From NCBI RefSeq assembly GCF_031764535.1, contig NZ_CP134499.1, positions 2,232,001 through 2,296,000 on the forward strand: DNA of 64,000 nt, given 5' to 3'. The notes beneath the pieces were generated by a model. It was not told where the DNA came from. It did not search any database and saw only the letters and a program-made list of their open reading frames with translations. Position numbers and translations under genes: made by a program. This DNA is from Pseudomonas sp. SG20056. Lineage in GTDB: Bacteria > Pseudomonadota > Gammaproteobacteria > Pseudomonadales > Pseudomonadaceae. Within the stretch, counting starts at the first letter, position 1; each line of letters begins with the position of its first letter. This document shows positions 1-7,817 of the stretch, one piece after another.

Positions 1-2
1 TG

Positions 3-131
3 CTGAAACTGGTCTGTTCCGCCGATGCCCTGCATATCGAAAACCTCGGTGCGTGGCTCGCCGATGACGAAGGGCGTAACCTGTTGGTTGAACTGGTCAA
101 ACAAGGCAGCCTGGAGTTTGCTGATGAGTGA
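3..131 (+). CDS. C-terminal end of an upstream gene, probably a RoxA/YcfD-type cupin hydroxylase (partial)
   Basis: An open frame enters from the left edge and ends in TGA at 129-131, giving 42 residues that finish LVKQGSLEFADE. Acidic tails of this kind close the winged-helix domain of ribosomal protein L16 arginine hydroxylases. A cupin gene of that family precedes the GNAT gene in P. aeruginosa (recalled gene order, not checked). The stop overlaps the start of the next gene by 8 nt, so the two are translationally coupled. Too little is visible for a firm family call. Confidence 0.45.
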   Translation: MKLVCSADALHIENLGAWLADDEGRNLLVELVKQGSLEFADE

Positions 132-549
132 GATACACGTTCGTCTGGCCGACTGGCAGAAGGACAACGCTGACCTGCGGCGCATTCGCGAAACCGTGTT
201 TATCGCGGAACAAGCGGTGCCGCCGGAGCTCGAATGGGATGCCGAAGACGCCGATGCCTTGCATTTTCTGGCCCTGGAAGGCGACTACCCGATCGGTACT
301 GCACGCCTGTTGCCCGATGGCCATATCGGCCGAGTGTCGGTACTCAAGGACTGGCGCGGTCTGAACGTCGGTGTCGCGCTGATCCAGGCGGTGATCGCAG
401 AAGCGGAACAGCGTGGCCTGACTCAGCAAATGCTCAGCGCCCAGGTGCACGCCACTGCCTTCTATGAAAAGCTCGGGTTTGCCATCGTCAGCGGGGAATA
501 CCTCGACGCCGGCATCCCCCACGTGGACATGGTGCGTCATAGCGCCTAG
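124..549 (+). CDS. GNAT-family N-acetyltransferase
   Basis: A cytoplasmic acetyltransferase of 141 residues that would move an acetyl group from acetyl-CoA to an unknown amine. The acetyl-CoA loop is visible as GRVSVLKDWRGLNVGVAL, followed by AFYEKLGF, the conserved C-terminal motif B of the ElaA/GNAT group. The ATG at 124 is chosen over an in-frame codon at 25 because the family begins near this point and because it overlaps the upstream stop. The next gene starts 8 nt downstream, so an operon with the two following genes is likely. The substrate cannot be inferred. Confidence 0.85.
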   Translation: MSEIHVRLADWQKDNADLRRIRETVFIAEQAVPPELEWDAEDADALHFLALEGDYPIGTARLLPDGHIGRVSVLKDWRGLNVGVALIQAVIAEAEQRGLTQQMLSAQVHATAFYEKLGFAIVSGEYLDAGIPHVDMVRHSA

Positions 550-557
550 AGGCCAAG

Positions 558-1199
558 ATGAACGACGAAAACGCCCCGAGTGACCCTACCGAGCTGGTGG
601 AGCCCATAGAGCTCCCTGCCATCGAGTTTCAGTCACCGGGGCGTTTTGCTGTGCACAATCCGGGCAGCCCCAACTCGGATAGCCCACGGGCGGAGCCGGC
701 GCCGTTTAGCCTCGGCGCACATGCCACGCTGGAACGCTTCAACCAGCCCGAACAGGCCCGCGCTCATGCCCTCGCGCTGTTGCAGCAAGCACAGCGCAGC
801 CTGTGCATCTACAGTCACGACCTGGAGCCTTGGCTCTATCATCACAGCAGTGTGCAAGACGCCTGCACGCGTTTTCTGCTGGCCAGCCCGCGCAACCAAC
901 TGCGCATTCTGCTGCGCGACCCCAGCCGTGCAGTCAAGGAAGGCCACCGCCTGCTCAGCCTTTCGCGCCGGCTGTCCTCCAACCTGCAGATCCGCAAGCT
1001 GCACCCGGATTACCCTAGTGAGGAGCTGGCGTTTCTGCTGGCCGATGATCGCGGCTTGCTGCTCTTGCCGGAAATTGGCCAGGCCAGCGGCTATGCCCTT
1101 TACCAGGACCCCGGTCGCAATCGCCAGCGGCGCGCACAGTTTGATCAAGCCTGGGATACCAGCATTACCGACGCTGATTTACGGAGTTTTCTGCTATGA
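558..1199 (+). CDS. Conserved hypothetical protein with phospholipase-D-like fold (DUF7931-type)
   Basis: A 213-residue protein with an acidic, proline-rich first 50 residues and then a compact domain containing QAQRSLCIYSHDLEPWLYH and LRILLRDPSRAVKEGHRL. Its layout resembles the inactive phospholipase-D-like domain placed beside GNAT genes in pseudomonads. No HKD catalytic motif is present, so enzymatic activity is doubtful. It lies 8 nt after the GNAT gene and shares an ATGA overlap with the next gene, indicating one transcription unit. The function is unknown. Confidence 0.7.
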   Translation: MNDENAPSDPTELVEPIELPAIEFQSPGRFAVHNPGSPNSDSPRAEPAPFSLGAHATLERFNQPEQARAHALALLQQAQRSLCIYSHDLEPWLYHHSSVQDACTRFLLASPRNQLRILLRDPSRAVKEGHRLLSLSRRLSSNLQIRKLHPDYPSEELAFLLADDRGLLLLPEIGQASGYALYQDPGRNRQRRAQFDQAWDTSITDADLRSFLL

Positions 1200-2005
1200 A
1201 GGTTCGCACCCTGCTCGCCGCCGCGCTGTTTGCTTGTAGCCTGCCCCTCAGCGCCGCTACCGAAGTGATTCCGCTGAATTTCCGCACGGCTGATGAGGTG
1301 CTCAGCGTGGTGCAATCGGTTCTCGGCCATGAGGGCAAGGTCAACGCCTATGGCAACCAGCTGATCGTCAATGCTGAACCGGCGAAGATTGCCGAAGTGC
1401 GCGCCCTGCTGCAGCAACTCGATACCGAGCCACGGCGCTTGCTGATCAGCGTCGACACCAATGAGTCGGGTTTTCAGTCCGATCGCGGCTACCGCGCCGA
1501 CAGCACGATCAGCGCCGGCGATGCCGAGGTGCAGATCGGCCAGGGTGAAATCAATGGCCGCGACCAGGTACGCATCATCCGCCGCAGCACCGATAGCCGC
1601 AGCGGCGGCACTCAGCAGGTGCAGGCCACCGAGGGCTACCCTGCTTTAATTCAGGTTGGCCAGAGCGTACCGCTGACCACCCGAGGGCGTGATGTCTATG
1701 GCCAGCCCTACAGCAATACCCAGTACCGCAACGTCACCCGTGGTTTTTACGTCACTGCCAGCCTAAGTGGCGAGTTGGTGCACATCAACATCAGCAGCAA
1801 CCGTGACCGCCTGAGCCAATCGCAACCCGGCGCTATTGATGTGCAAAGCACCGATACGCGGGTCACTGGCCGCGTGGGTGAGTGGATCAGCATTGGCGGC
1901 GTCAGCGAGCAGAGCCAGGGCGAGCAAGGCGACTTTCTGCAACACCGCTCGACCCAGGGCCGCGAAGACATGAGCATGCGCGTCAAAGTCGACGTTGTGA
2001 ACTAG
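1196..2005 (+). CDS. Exported secretin N-domain-like protein
   Basis: A 269-residue protein with a signal peptide (MKVRTLLAAALFACSLPLSA). Residues about 24-75 (VIPLNFRTADEVLSVVQSVL, then NQLIVNAEPAKIAEVRALLQ) look like an N0/N1 domain of the secretin type, followed by a beta-rich region. It is too short to hold a complete secretin pore, so it is a free-standing periplasmic relative and not a type II or IV pilus secretin. The start overlaps the upstream stop (ATGA). A small GC hairpin follows the stop. Confidence 0.7.
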   Translation: MKVRTLLAAALFACSLPLSAATEVIPLNFRTADEVLSVVQSVLGHEGKVNAYGNQLIVNAEPAKIAEVRALLQQLDTEPRRLLISVDTNESGFQSDRGYRADSTISAGDAEVQIGQGEINGRDQVRIIRRSTDSRSGGTQQVQATEGYPALIQVGQSVPLTTRGRDVYGQPYSNTQYRNVTRGFYVTASLSGELVHINISSNRDRLSQSQPGAIDVQSTDTRVTGRVGEWISIGGVSEQSQGEQGDFLQHRSTQGREDMSMRVKVDVVN

Positions 2006-2026
2006 ACCCCGCCGCCCCTCCCTCGC

Positions 2027-2048
2027 ACTGGGCCGCCCCTGGCCCAGT
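2027..2048 (+). terminator. Weak hairpin after the secretin-like gene
   Basis: An 8-bp stem ACTGGGCC/GGCCCAGT with a 6-nt loop lies 21 nt after the stop. There is no T-run behind it, so terminator function is uncertain. Confidence 0.4.
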
Positions 2049-2174
2049 ACCGATAACCGCTCATCGGCTGATTTTCGCCGCTGCTGCAAAGCAAATACCT
2101 CGCAACCATTGCCCAACCCCGCAAGCCGCCGGATAGAGCCGTAAAAGCTGACTTGCCGGTCGCTTTCGGATTTA

Positions 2175-2201
2175 TGTAGTAGTCATACGAAAAGCACTAC
2201 A
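2175..2201 (+). promoter_or_regulatory. RccR-type operator upstream of aceA
   Basis: TGTAGT (2175-2180) and ACTACA (2196-2201) form an inverted repeat with a 15-nt spacer. The Pseudomonas RpiR-family regulator RccR controls acetate/pyruvate and glyoxylate-shunt genes and recognises a spaced TGTAGT/ACTACA palindrome (family knowledge). The site lies just upstream of a good promoter match, as an operator should. Confidence 0.6.
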
Positions 2202-2207
2202 AAATAA

Positions 2208-2236
2208 TTGACGAACACTTTTGGCAGAGGCATGAT
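2208..2236 (+). promoter_or_regulatory. Predicted aceA promoter
   Basis: TTGACG (2208-2213) is followed after exactly 17 nt by CATGAT (2231-2236), a sigma-70-like -35/-10 pair. It sits 6 nt downstream of the RccR-type palindrome. If used, transcription starts near 2243 and aceA has a leader of about 395 nt. Confidence 0.5.
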
Positions 2237-2239
2237 GGC

Positions 2240-2637
2240 CCCGCTCCCGCTAATCAGAGGTGCTGAAAGGCCCTCCGAATCGCGCTCCAACTTACCGTCA
2301 GAGCCGATTTGCGTTGTAAAGCCCACAAGGCCGTTCGATGAGATTGCGACTGGAACGAAGTTGTCCTGAGGGACGGGGAAGCGTTTAGCAACAGCGCGCA
2401 TCGAGCACAGCAAGTTGAGTCGTGCAACGGTATCTTTGATCCGGTGAACGCCAAATGACCCAGTCATTTGCAACAGCTGAAGCCGCGAACTGTTTAGCTC
2501 GTCACCCTCCTCCCGGATCAATTCCGTCTCAAGTCGATGTCTCGGCGTTCTGCAGTTGGCTACAACAACCTCCAGCAACACAGGTGTTCAGTGGGGAAGT
2601 CGGTGCTCAACCAAACACATACTTTGAAGGATTGACC
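2240..2637. other. Long leader/intergenic stretch before aceA, content unexplained
   Basis: About 400 nt separate the predicted promoter from the aceA start. The stretch looks less GC-rich than its surroundings. A 132-codon frame runs on the minus strand (2581 to 2183) from a GTG with no ribosome-binding site and no recognisable family. On the plus strand an in-frame extension of aceA begins at 2455 but lacks conservation with the enzyme. It may be a true regulatory leader or the remnant of an insertion. Confidence 0.4.
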
Positions 2638-4233
2638 ATGTCAGCTTATCAAAACGACATCAAAGCCGTAGCCGCCCTTAAAGCCGCCGCAGGCAGCAGC
2701 TGGAGCGCTATTGACCCTGAGTCTGTGGCCCGCATGCGCGCCCAGAACCGCTTCAAAACCGGTCTGGAAATCGCTCAGTACACTGCCGACATCATGCGCA
2801 AAGACATGGCTGAGTACGATGCTGACTCCTCCGTCTACACCCAGTCCCTGGGCTGCTGGCATGGTTTCATCGGTCAGCAGAAGCTGATTTCGATCAAGAA
2901 GCACCTGAAGACTACCAACAAGCGCTACCTCTACCTGTCGGGCTGGATGGTTGCTGCTCTGCGTTCGGATTTCGGTCCGCTGCCGGATCAGTCCATGCAC
3001 GAGAAAACCTCGGTTTCCGGCCTGATCGAAGAGCTCTACACCTTCCTGCGCCAGGCTGATGCCCGTGAGCTGGACCTGCTGTTCAGCGCTCTGGACGCTG
3101 CCCGCGCTGCTGGCGACAACGCCAAAGCTGCTGACCTGCAGAACCAGATCGACAACTACGAAACTCACGTAGTACCAATCATCGCCGACATCGACGCTGG
3201 CTTCGGTAACCCGGAAGCCACCTACCTGCTGGCCAAGAAGATGATCGAAGCGGGTGCTTGCTGCATCCAGATCGAAAACCAGGTTTCCGACGAGAAGCAG
3301 TGCGGCCACCAGGACGGTAAAGTAACCGTTCCTCACGCCGACTTCCTGGCCAAGATCAACGCTGTTCGCTACGCATTCCTCGAACTGGGCATCGACAACG
3401 GCGTGATCGTTGCGCGTACCGACTCCCTGGGTGCTGGCCTGACCAAGCAAATCGCCGTGACTAAAGAGCCGGGCGACCTGGGCGATCTGTACAACAGCTT
3501 CCTGGATTGTGAAGAAATCTCTGAAGCCGAACTGGGCAACGGCGATGTAGTCATCAAGCGTGAAGGCAAGCTGCTGCGTCCTAAGCGTCTGCCGTCCAAC
3601 CTGTTCCAGTTCCGTGCTGGCACCGGTGAAGCACGCTGCGTACTGGACAGCATCACTTCGCTGCAGAACGGCGCTGACATGCTGTGGATCGAAACCGAGA
3701 AGCCACACGTCGGCCAGATCAAAGGCATGGTTGATGAAATCCGTAAGGTCATCCCTAACGCCAAGCTGGTTTACAACAACAGCCCATCGTTCAACTGGAC
3801 CCTGAACTTCCGTCAGCAGGCTTACGATGCATTCGTAGCCGAAGGCAAGGACGTTTCCGCCTACGACCGCGCCCAATTGATGAGCGTCGAGTACGACGAA
3901 ACCGAACTGGCTCAGGTTGCTGACGAGCGTATCCGCACCTTCCAACGTGACGGTTCTGCTCAGGCTGGTATCTTCCACCACCTGATCACTCTGCCGACTT
4001 ACCACACCGCCGCGCTGTCCACCGACAACCTGGCCAAAGGTTACTTCGCAGACCAAGGCATGCTGGCTTACGTGAAAGGCGTTCAGCGTCAGGAAATCCG
4101 TCAAGGTATCGCCTGCGTTAAGCACCAGAACATGTCCGGTTCCGACATCGGCGACGCTCACAAAGAGTACTTCGCTGGTGAAGCGGCCCTGAAAGCCGGC
4201 GGCAAAGACAACACCATGAACCAGTTCAGCTAA
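2638..4233 (+). CDS. aceA: Isocitrate lyase
   Basis: Cleaves isocitrate to glyoxylate and succinate, the first step of the glyoxylate shunt used for growth on acetate, fatty acids and alkanes. The 531-residue length is that of the long isocitrate lyase form of Pseudomonas and Acinetobacter. The catalytic cysteine motif is EKQCGHQDGK with Cys at about residue 222, and the metal/substrate segment IADIDAGFGN precedes it. The ATG at 2638 is preferred because GAAGGA lies 7 nt before it, whereas an upstream in-frame ATG (2455) adds 61 residues foreign to the family. A rho-independent terminator follows. Confidence 0.97.
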   Translation: MSAYQNDIKAVAALKAAAGSSWSAIDPESVARMRAQNRFKTGLEIAQYTADIMRKDMAEYDADSSVYTQSLGCWHGFIGQQKLISIKKHLKTTNKRYLYLSGWMVAALRSDFGPLPDQSMHEKTSVSGLIEELYTFLRQADARELDLLFSALDAARAAGDNAKAADLQNQIDNYETHVVPIIADIDAGFGNPEATYLLAKKMIEAGACCIQIENQVSDEKQCGHQDGKVTVPHADFLAKINAVRYAFLELGIDNGVIVARTDSLGAGLTKQIAVTKEPGDLGDLYNSFLDCEEISEAELGNGDVVIKREGKLLRPKRLPSNLFQFRAGTGEARCVLDSITSLQNGADMLWIETEKPHVGQIKGMVDEIRKVIPNAKLVYNNSPSFNWTLNFRQQAYDAFVAEGKDVSAYDRAQLMSVEYDETELAQVADERIRTFQRDGSAQAGIFHHLITLPTYHTAALSTDNLAKGYFADQGMLAYVKGVQRQEIRQGIACVKHQNMSGSDIGDAHKEYFAGEAALKAGGKDNTMNQFS

Positions 4234-4282
4234 GAACCGGCTCACTCAACCGAGGCCACGATCAAGGTTGAGGGTGTTGAGA

Positions 4283-4313
4283 AAATCCCAGCAGAAATGC
4301 TGGGATTTTTTTA
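4283..4313 (+). terminator. Rho-independent terminator of aceA
   Basis: Stem AAATCCCAGCA/TGCTGGGATTT with a GAAA loop, followed by a T-run. Confidence 0.9.
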
Positions 4314-4435
4314 TGGCCGGCCATCCATGGCGGCCACTCTTCTGGCCGTCGCTGTGCGACGTTAAAAATGGCTCCCGGCCATTTTTTTGCCCGCGATTCG
4401 CCCTTCTTCCGGTTTTGTGCGCTTTCGCACAACCG

Positions 4436-4453
4436 CTGTCATGTTTACGTCAA
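4436..4453 (+). promoter_or_regulatory. Pho-box-like site before phoX
   Basis: CTGTCAT (4436-4442), a 4-nt spacer, then ACGTCAA (4447-4453). The first 7-mer matches the PhoB consensus half-site completely and the second keeps its GTCA core, with the 11-nt period expected for PhoB tandem binding. It lies 48 nt upstream of the phosphatase start codon, which fits phosphate-starvation control. Confidence 0.6.
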
Positions 4454-4501
4454 TTTCCTTGGATAGCGTCAGACACCCGTCGATTAATCCAAGGAGCCTG
4501 C

Positions 4502-6502
4502 ATGAGCCAGAATAATGACAACTCAGTGCTGTTCGGCAATGGCGATGAATTGCCCAGCAATGCGTCCGATAACCCGCATATCAATCAGCTGATCGACGGC
4601 GTAGGCCGTAGGCAGGTGCTGGCCGCCGGTGCAGCGCTCGGCACCCTGGCGTTTCTCGGCAGTGTTATGCCTGGCGCCGCGGTTGCGGCAGAGCCAGCCG
4701 CCAAAGGCCTGGAAAAAATGCACTTTAGACCGCGCAGCAAGCTGCCCTTCACGGCTATCGCGACCAACCGCCTAGACAGCATCAGCGTACCGACCGGTTA
4801 CCGTGCCACCCCCTTTATCCCTTGGGGTACGCCGATAACCGGTAATTACCCGGCTTACCTGAGTGACGGCAGCAACAGTGCCCAGGATCAGGCCGAGCAA
4901 CTGGGCATGCACCATGACGGTATGCATTTCTTCCCGATTGATGCACAGCGCGGCGGCAAGAAAAGCGATCACGGCCTGCTGGTACTTAACCACGAATACA
5001 TCGACGCGCCGCTGCTGCACCCCAACGGCCCGACGCTGGTGGCCGGCAAACGCAGCAGCGCCGAAGAAGTACGCAAGGAAATCAACGCCCACGGCGTTTC
5101 CGTGGTGGAAGTCCGCCGTGGCCTGAATGGCGAGTGGAGCGTATTGCCGAGTGCCAGAAATCGCCGAATCACCGGCGCAACGCCCATGCAGATCAGCGGC
5201 CCGGCGCGCGGCCATGCGCTATTGAAAACCCGCTACAGCCCAAAAGGCACGGCAACGCGCGGCACCTTGAACAATTGCTCCCATGGCTTTACCCCGTGGG
5301 GCACCTACCTGACCTGCGAAGAGAACTGGGCCGGCTACTTTGCCAGCCGCGATACCGATTTGCCGCGCGAGCTGAGCCGCTACGGCTTGCGCAGCAGCAG
5401 CCGCTACGGCTGGGATCACCTCAAGGGCGATGAGTTCGAGCGTTTCGATGCCACGCGCATGACCACCACGGCCAGCGCGGACTATCGCAACGAGCCCAAC
5501 CACTTTGGCTGGATTGTCGAAATCGATCCATTTGCGCCGGAGTCCGTGCCCATCAAGCGCACGGCGCTCGGTCGCTTCGCCCACGAAGGCCTGGTGTTCG
5601 CCCCGGTGAAATCAGGCCGCCCAGTGGTCTGCTACTCCGGCGACGACTCGCAGAACGAGTACATCTACAAATACGTCAGCCGTGACAAATACCGTCCAGG
5701 GCGTAGCAATGGCCGTTTGCTCGACGAAGGCACACTGTATGTCGCGCGCTTCGATGCCAGTGGCAAGGGAGAGTGGCTGGCGCTGGATATCCACGACAAG
5801 AAATTCCAGAAAGCCTGCAAGGCCGCCGGTGTAAGTTTTGCCGACCAAGGTGATGTATTGATCAATACCCGCCTGGCCGCTGACGTGGTGGGCGCCACCA
5901 AGATGGACCGTCCGGAATGGGGCGCAGTCAATCCGGACAACGGCGAGGTGTACTTCACTCTGACCAACAACAGTGCCCGGACCAGCCCCGATGCGGCCAA
6001 CCCGCGGCCCGCTAACGCGTTCGGCCATATCATCCGCTGGCGTGAGCTGAGCAAGGATTACGCCGGTCGGCAGTTTGCCTGGAGCCTGTTTATGCTGGCA
6101 GGCCCGGAGACCGACTGCATCGGCCCGAATGGCAAACCGCTGACGGCGGATAACCGCCTGGCCAGCCCTGATGGGCTGTGGTTCGACGAGGAAGGCCGGC
6201 TGTGGATTCAGACCGACATGAGCGGCAGCCAATTGAGCAGTGGCCCGTTCGGCAATAACCAGATGCTGGTGGCCGAGCCGCGTACCGGTGAGCTGAAACG
6301 CTTCCTGGTGGGGCCCGTGGGCGCCGAGGTGACCGGCATTACCGCCACTCCGGACTTCCGCACCCTGTTCGTCAATATCCAGCACCCGGGGGAAGGCTCA
6401 ACGGCGACCAACCTGCTTAGCACCTGGCCCGATGGTCTTGGTCAGCGTCCGCGCTCGGCCACCGTGATCATTACCCGCGAAGACGGCCGTCGATTGCTCT
6501 AA
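4502..6502 (+). CDS. phoX: PhoX-family (DUF839) alkaline phosphatase, Tat-exported
   Basis: A periplasmic phosphatase of 666 residues expected to release phosphate from organic phosphoesters; PhoX enzymes use a Ca/Fe centre. A twin-arginine signal is clear: GRRQVLAAGAAL at residues 35-46, a hydrophobic stretch, then an AVAAEP cleavage region. Family blocks include NNCSHGFTPWGTYLTCEENW and FAHEGLVFAPV. The ATG at 4502 follows AAGGAG; an in-frame upstream codon at 4268 is rejected because it runs through the aceA terminator. The Pho-box-like site upstream supports induction by phosphate limitation. Confidence 0.9.
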   Translation: MSQNNDNSVLFGNGDELPSNASDNPHINQLIDGVGRRQVLAAGAALGTLAFLGSVMPGAAVAAEPAAKGLEKMHFRPRSKLPFTAIATNRLDSISVPTGYRATPFIPWGTPITGNYPAYLSDGSNSAQDQAEQLGMHHDGMHFFPIDAQRGGKKSDHGLLVLNHEYIDAPLLHPNGPTLVAGKRSSAEEVRKEINAHGVSVVEVRRGLNGEWSVLPSARNRRITGATPMQISGPARGHALLKTRYSPKGTATRGTLNNCSHGFTPWGTYLTCEENWAGYFASRDTDLPRELSRYGLRSSSRYGWDHLKGDEFERFDATRMTTTASADYRNEPNHFGWIVEIDPFAPESVPIKRTALGRFAHEGLVFAPVKSGRPVVCYSGDDSQNEYIYKYVSRDKYRPGRSNGRLLDEGTLYVARFDASGKGEWLALDIHDKKFQKACKAAGVSFADQGDVLINTRLAADVVGATKMDRPEWGAVNPDNGEVYFTLTNNSARTSPDAANPRPANAFGHIIRWRELSKDYAGRQFAWSLFMLAGPETDCIGPNGKPLTADNRLASPDGLWFDEEGRLWIQTDMSGSQLSSGPFGNNQMLVAEPRTGELKRFLVGPVGAEVTGITATPDFRTLFVNIQHPGEGSTATNLLSTWPDGLGQRPRSATVIITREDGRRLL

Positions 6503-6514
6503 TCGACTGGCAAC

Positions 6515-6546
6515 AATGTGACCGGCCAGCCCTGGCCGGTCACATT
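6515..6546. terminator. Long perfect hairpin after phoX
   Basis: A 15-bp perfect inverted repeat (arms 6515-6529 and 6532-6546) with a 2-nt loop starts 12 nt after the phoX stop. It has no T-run, so it may act as an mRNA 3'-end stabiliser as much as a terminator. Confidence 0.6.
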
Positions 6547-6593
6547 TCGCTATGACAGACTCATGCCCTTTCCTCTGCGCAAAGAGCATCAGC

Positions 6594-7082
6594 ATGTCCA
6601 GCAACCGCTTGAGCCGTATCGTCGGCAAAATCCAGCAACTGCCCACTGCCCTGCAAAGCCCGGCACTGTCGCTGCTGTTTGGCTCCCAGGTGAAGTTCGC
6701 CGGTACCGCCAAGGTACGCGTGCATACGTTGACCCAACAGCAGGCGGTCATGAGCATCGCCAATAAGCGCAAGGTGCAGAACCACATCAAAGGCGTGCAT
6801 GCTGCCGCCATGGCGCTGCTGGCTGAGTCCGCCACGGGCTTTCTGGTCGGCATGAATGTGCCGGATGACAAACTGCCGCTGATCAAAAGCCTCAAGGTCG
6901 ACTACCTCAAGCGCGCCACCGGTAGCCTGCGCGCCGTGGCCAGCCTGACAGCCGAGCAGATTCAAGCCATTCACACCCAGGAGAAAGGCGAAGTACTGGT
7001 TGCCGTAACCGTGACCGATGAAGCCGGCATCCAGCCGATCCAGTGTGAAATGCTCTGGGCCTGGGTCAGCAAGAAGCGCTGA
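6594..7082 (+). CDS. DUF4442 hotdog-fold protein
   Basis: A 162-residue cytoplasmic protein of the DUF4442 group, which is structurally related to hotdog-fold thioesterases (PaaI-like). Visible segments are LFGSQVKFAGTAKVRVHTL, NHIKGVHAAAMALLAESATG and VEVTVTDEAG-like VAVTVTDEAGIQPIQCEMLW. The ATG at 6594 gives the usual family length and follows AAAGAG; upstream in-frame codons overlap the phoX hairpin. The substrate is not known, though acyl-CoA-type thioesters are the usual suggestion for the fold. Confidence 0.75.
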   Translation: MSSNRLSRIVGKIQQLPTALQSPALSLLFGSQVKFAGTAKVRVHTLTQQQAVMSIANKRKVQNHIKGVHAAAMALLAESATGFLVGMNVPDDKLPLIKSLKVDYLKRATGSLRAVASLTAEQIQAIHTQEKGEVLVAVTVTDEAGIQPIQCEMLWAWVSKKR

Positions 7083-7141
7083 ATGCAGACTGGTCTAAGC
7101 TGATAACGCCGCACGGTGCGGCGTCATTCAGGAGATCGCCG

Positions 7142-7780
7142 ATGCAGGGAAAACCTCTTCTAGTGGGTGGTGGGCTGGTGCTGATTGCCGTGCTCGGCAC
7201 CTTGTATTGGCGCCTACAGAGCGAGCCGCAGGTAGTTGCGCAGGCCAATCAGGCCGACAACACCACAAGCCGGCTCTCGGACGTTAGCCCGGCAACACCG
7301 ATGCCCACCGAGGCGCAGCTACAAGAGCTGCTGCAAAACCCAGCCGTGAAAAACCAGGAGCAACGCCTGGCATTCCATCAGGCCTACCGCGACTTTGTCA
7401 GCGGCGCCGCCGAGCTGTCAGCCGCGCAACGTGAAAGCCAGGCGCAGGCCTTGCGTGAGCAGATCGAAACGTACGAGCAACGCAGTGAACTGGCCATGAG
7501 TGAGTCGCTGTTACTGCAACTGGGGCTGATTCAGCTCACCGCTGGCGATGAACAAGCACAGAAAGATCAGGCCGCTGCATTGGTCGCCCGCTACAAGGCA
7601 ATTAGCGCCGAGCGCGAAGCCAAGGCTACGACACCTAGCGCCGAGTTTCGTCGTTACAAGACCGATGAGAAGCGCATCGTTGAGGAAGTGCTGAGCATGG
7701 ACAGCTTCCCCGATGGGCTGAGCCGTGATGAGTACCTGCGCCAACGCTTGCAGCAAGCGCGCGAACAACACTATCAATAA
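7142..7780 (+). CDS. Membrane-anchored periplasmic helical protein, PlcR/lipase-chaperone-like (uncertain)
   Basis: A 212-residue protein with one N-terminal membrane segment (about residues 7-24, LLVGGGLVLIAVLGTLYW) and a highly helical, Gln/Ala/Glu-rich remainder. The tail FPDGLSRDEYLRQRLQQ recalls the C-terminal helices of lipase foldases and of the phospholipase accessory protein PlcR. The full RxxFDY-type chaperone motif is not seen. A good ribosome-binding site (CAGGAGA) precedes the ATG. It converges on a secreted hydrolase gene, a possible client. Confidence is high for a real gene and low for the role. Confidence 0.6.
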   Translation: MQGKPLLVGGGLVLIAVLGTLYWRLQSEPQVVAQANQADNTTSRLSDVSPATPMPTEAQLQELLQNPAVKNQEQRLAFHQAYRDFVSGAAELSAAQRESQAQALREQIETYEQRSELAMSESLLLQLGLIQLTAGDEQAQKDQAAALVARYKAISAEREAKATTPSAEFRRYKTDEKRIVEEVLSMDSFPDGLSRDEYLRQRLQQAREQHYQ

Positions 7781-7809
7781 CCCGACCTGAGCAGGTTGCT
7801 CAGGTCGGG
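7781..7809. terminator. Bidirectional terminator between convergent genes
   Basis: Perfect 13-bp stem (7781-7793 / 7797-7809) with a 3-nt loop, starting directly after the TAA of the upstream gene and ending 8 nt before the stop of the opposing gene. Confidence 0.7.
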
Positions 7810-7817
7810 CGACAGCG

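Noticed and set aside
2455..2637. N-terminal extension of AceA by 61 residues
   Set aside because: The extension has no isocitrate lyase homology by eye, and the ATG at 2638 has a proper ribosome-binding site and gives the family length of 531.
2641..4245. A 534-codon frame opposite aceA
   Set aside because: It mirrors aceA codon by codon; its sequence is Val/Gln-rich with no domain and it arises from the strong third-position GC bias of aceA.
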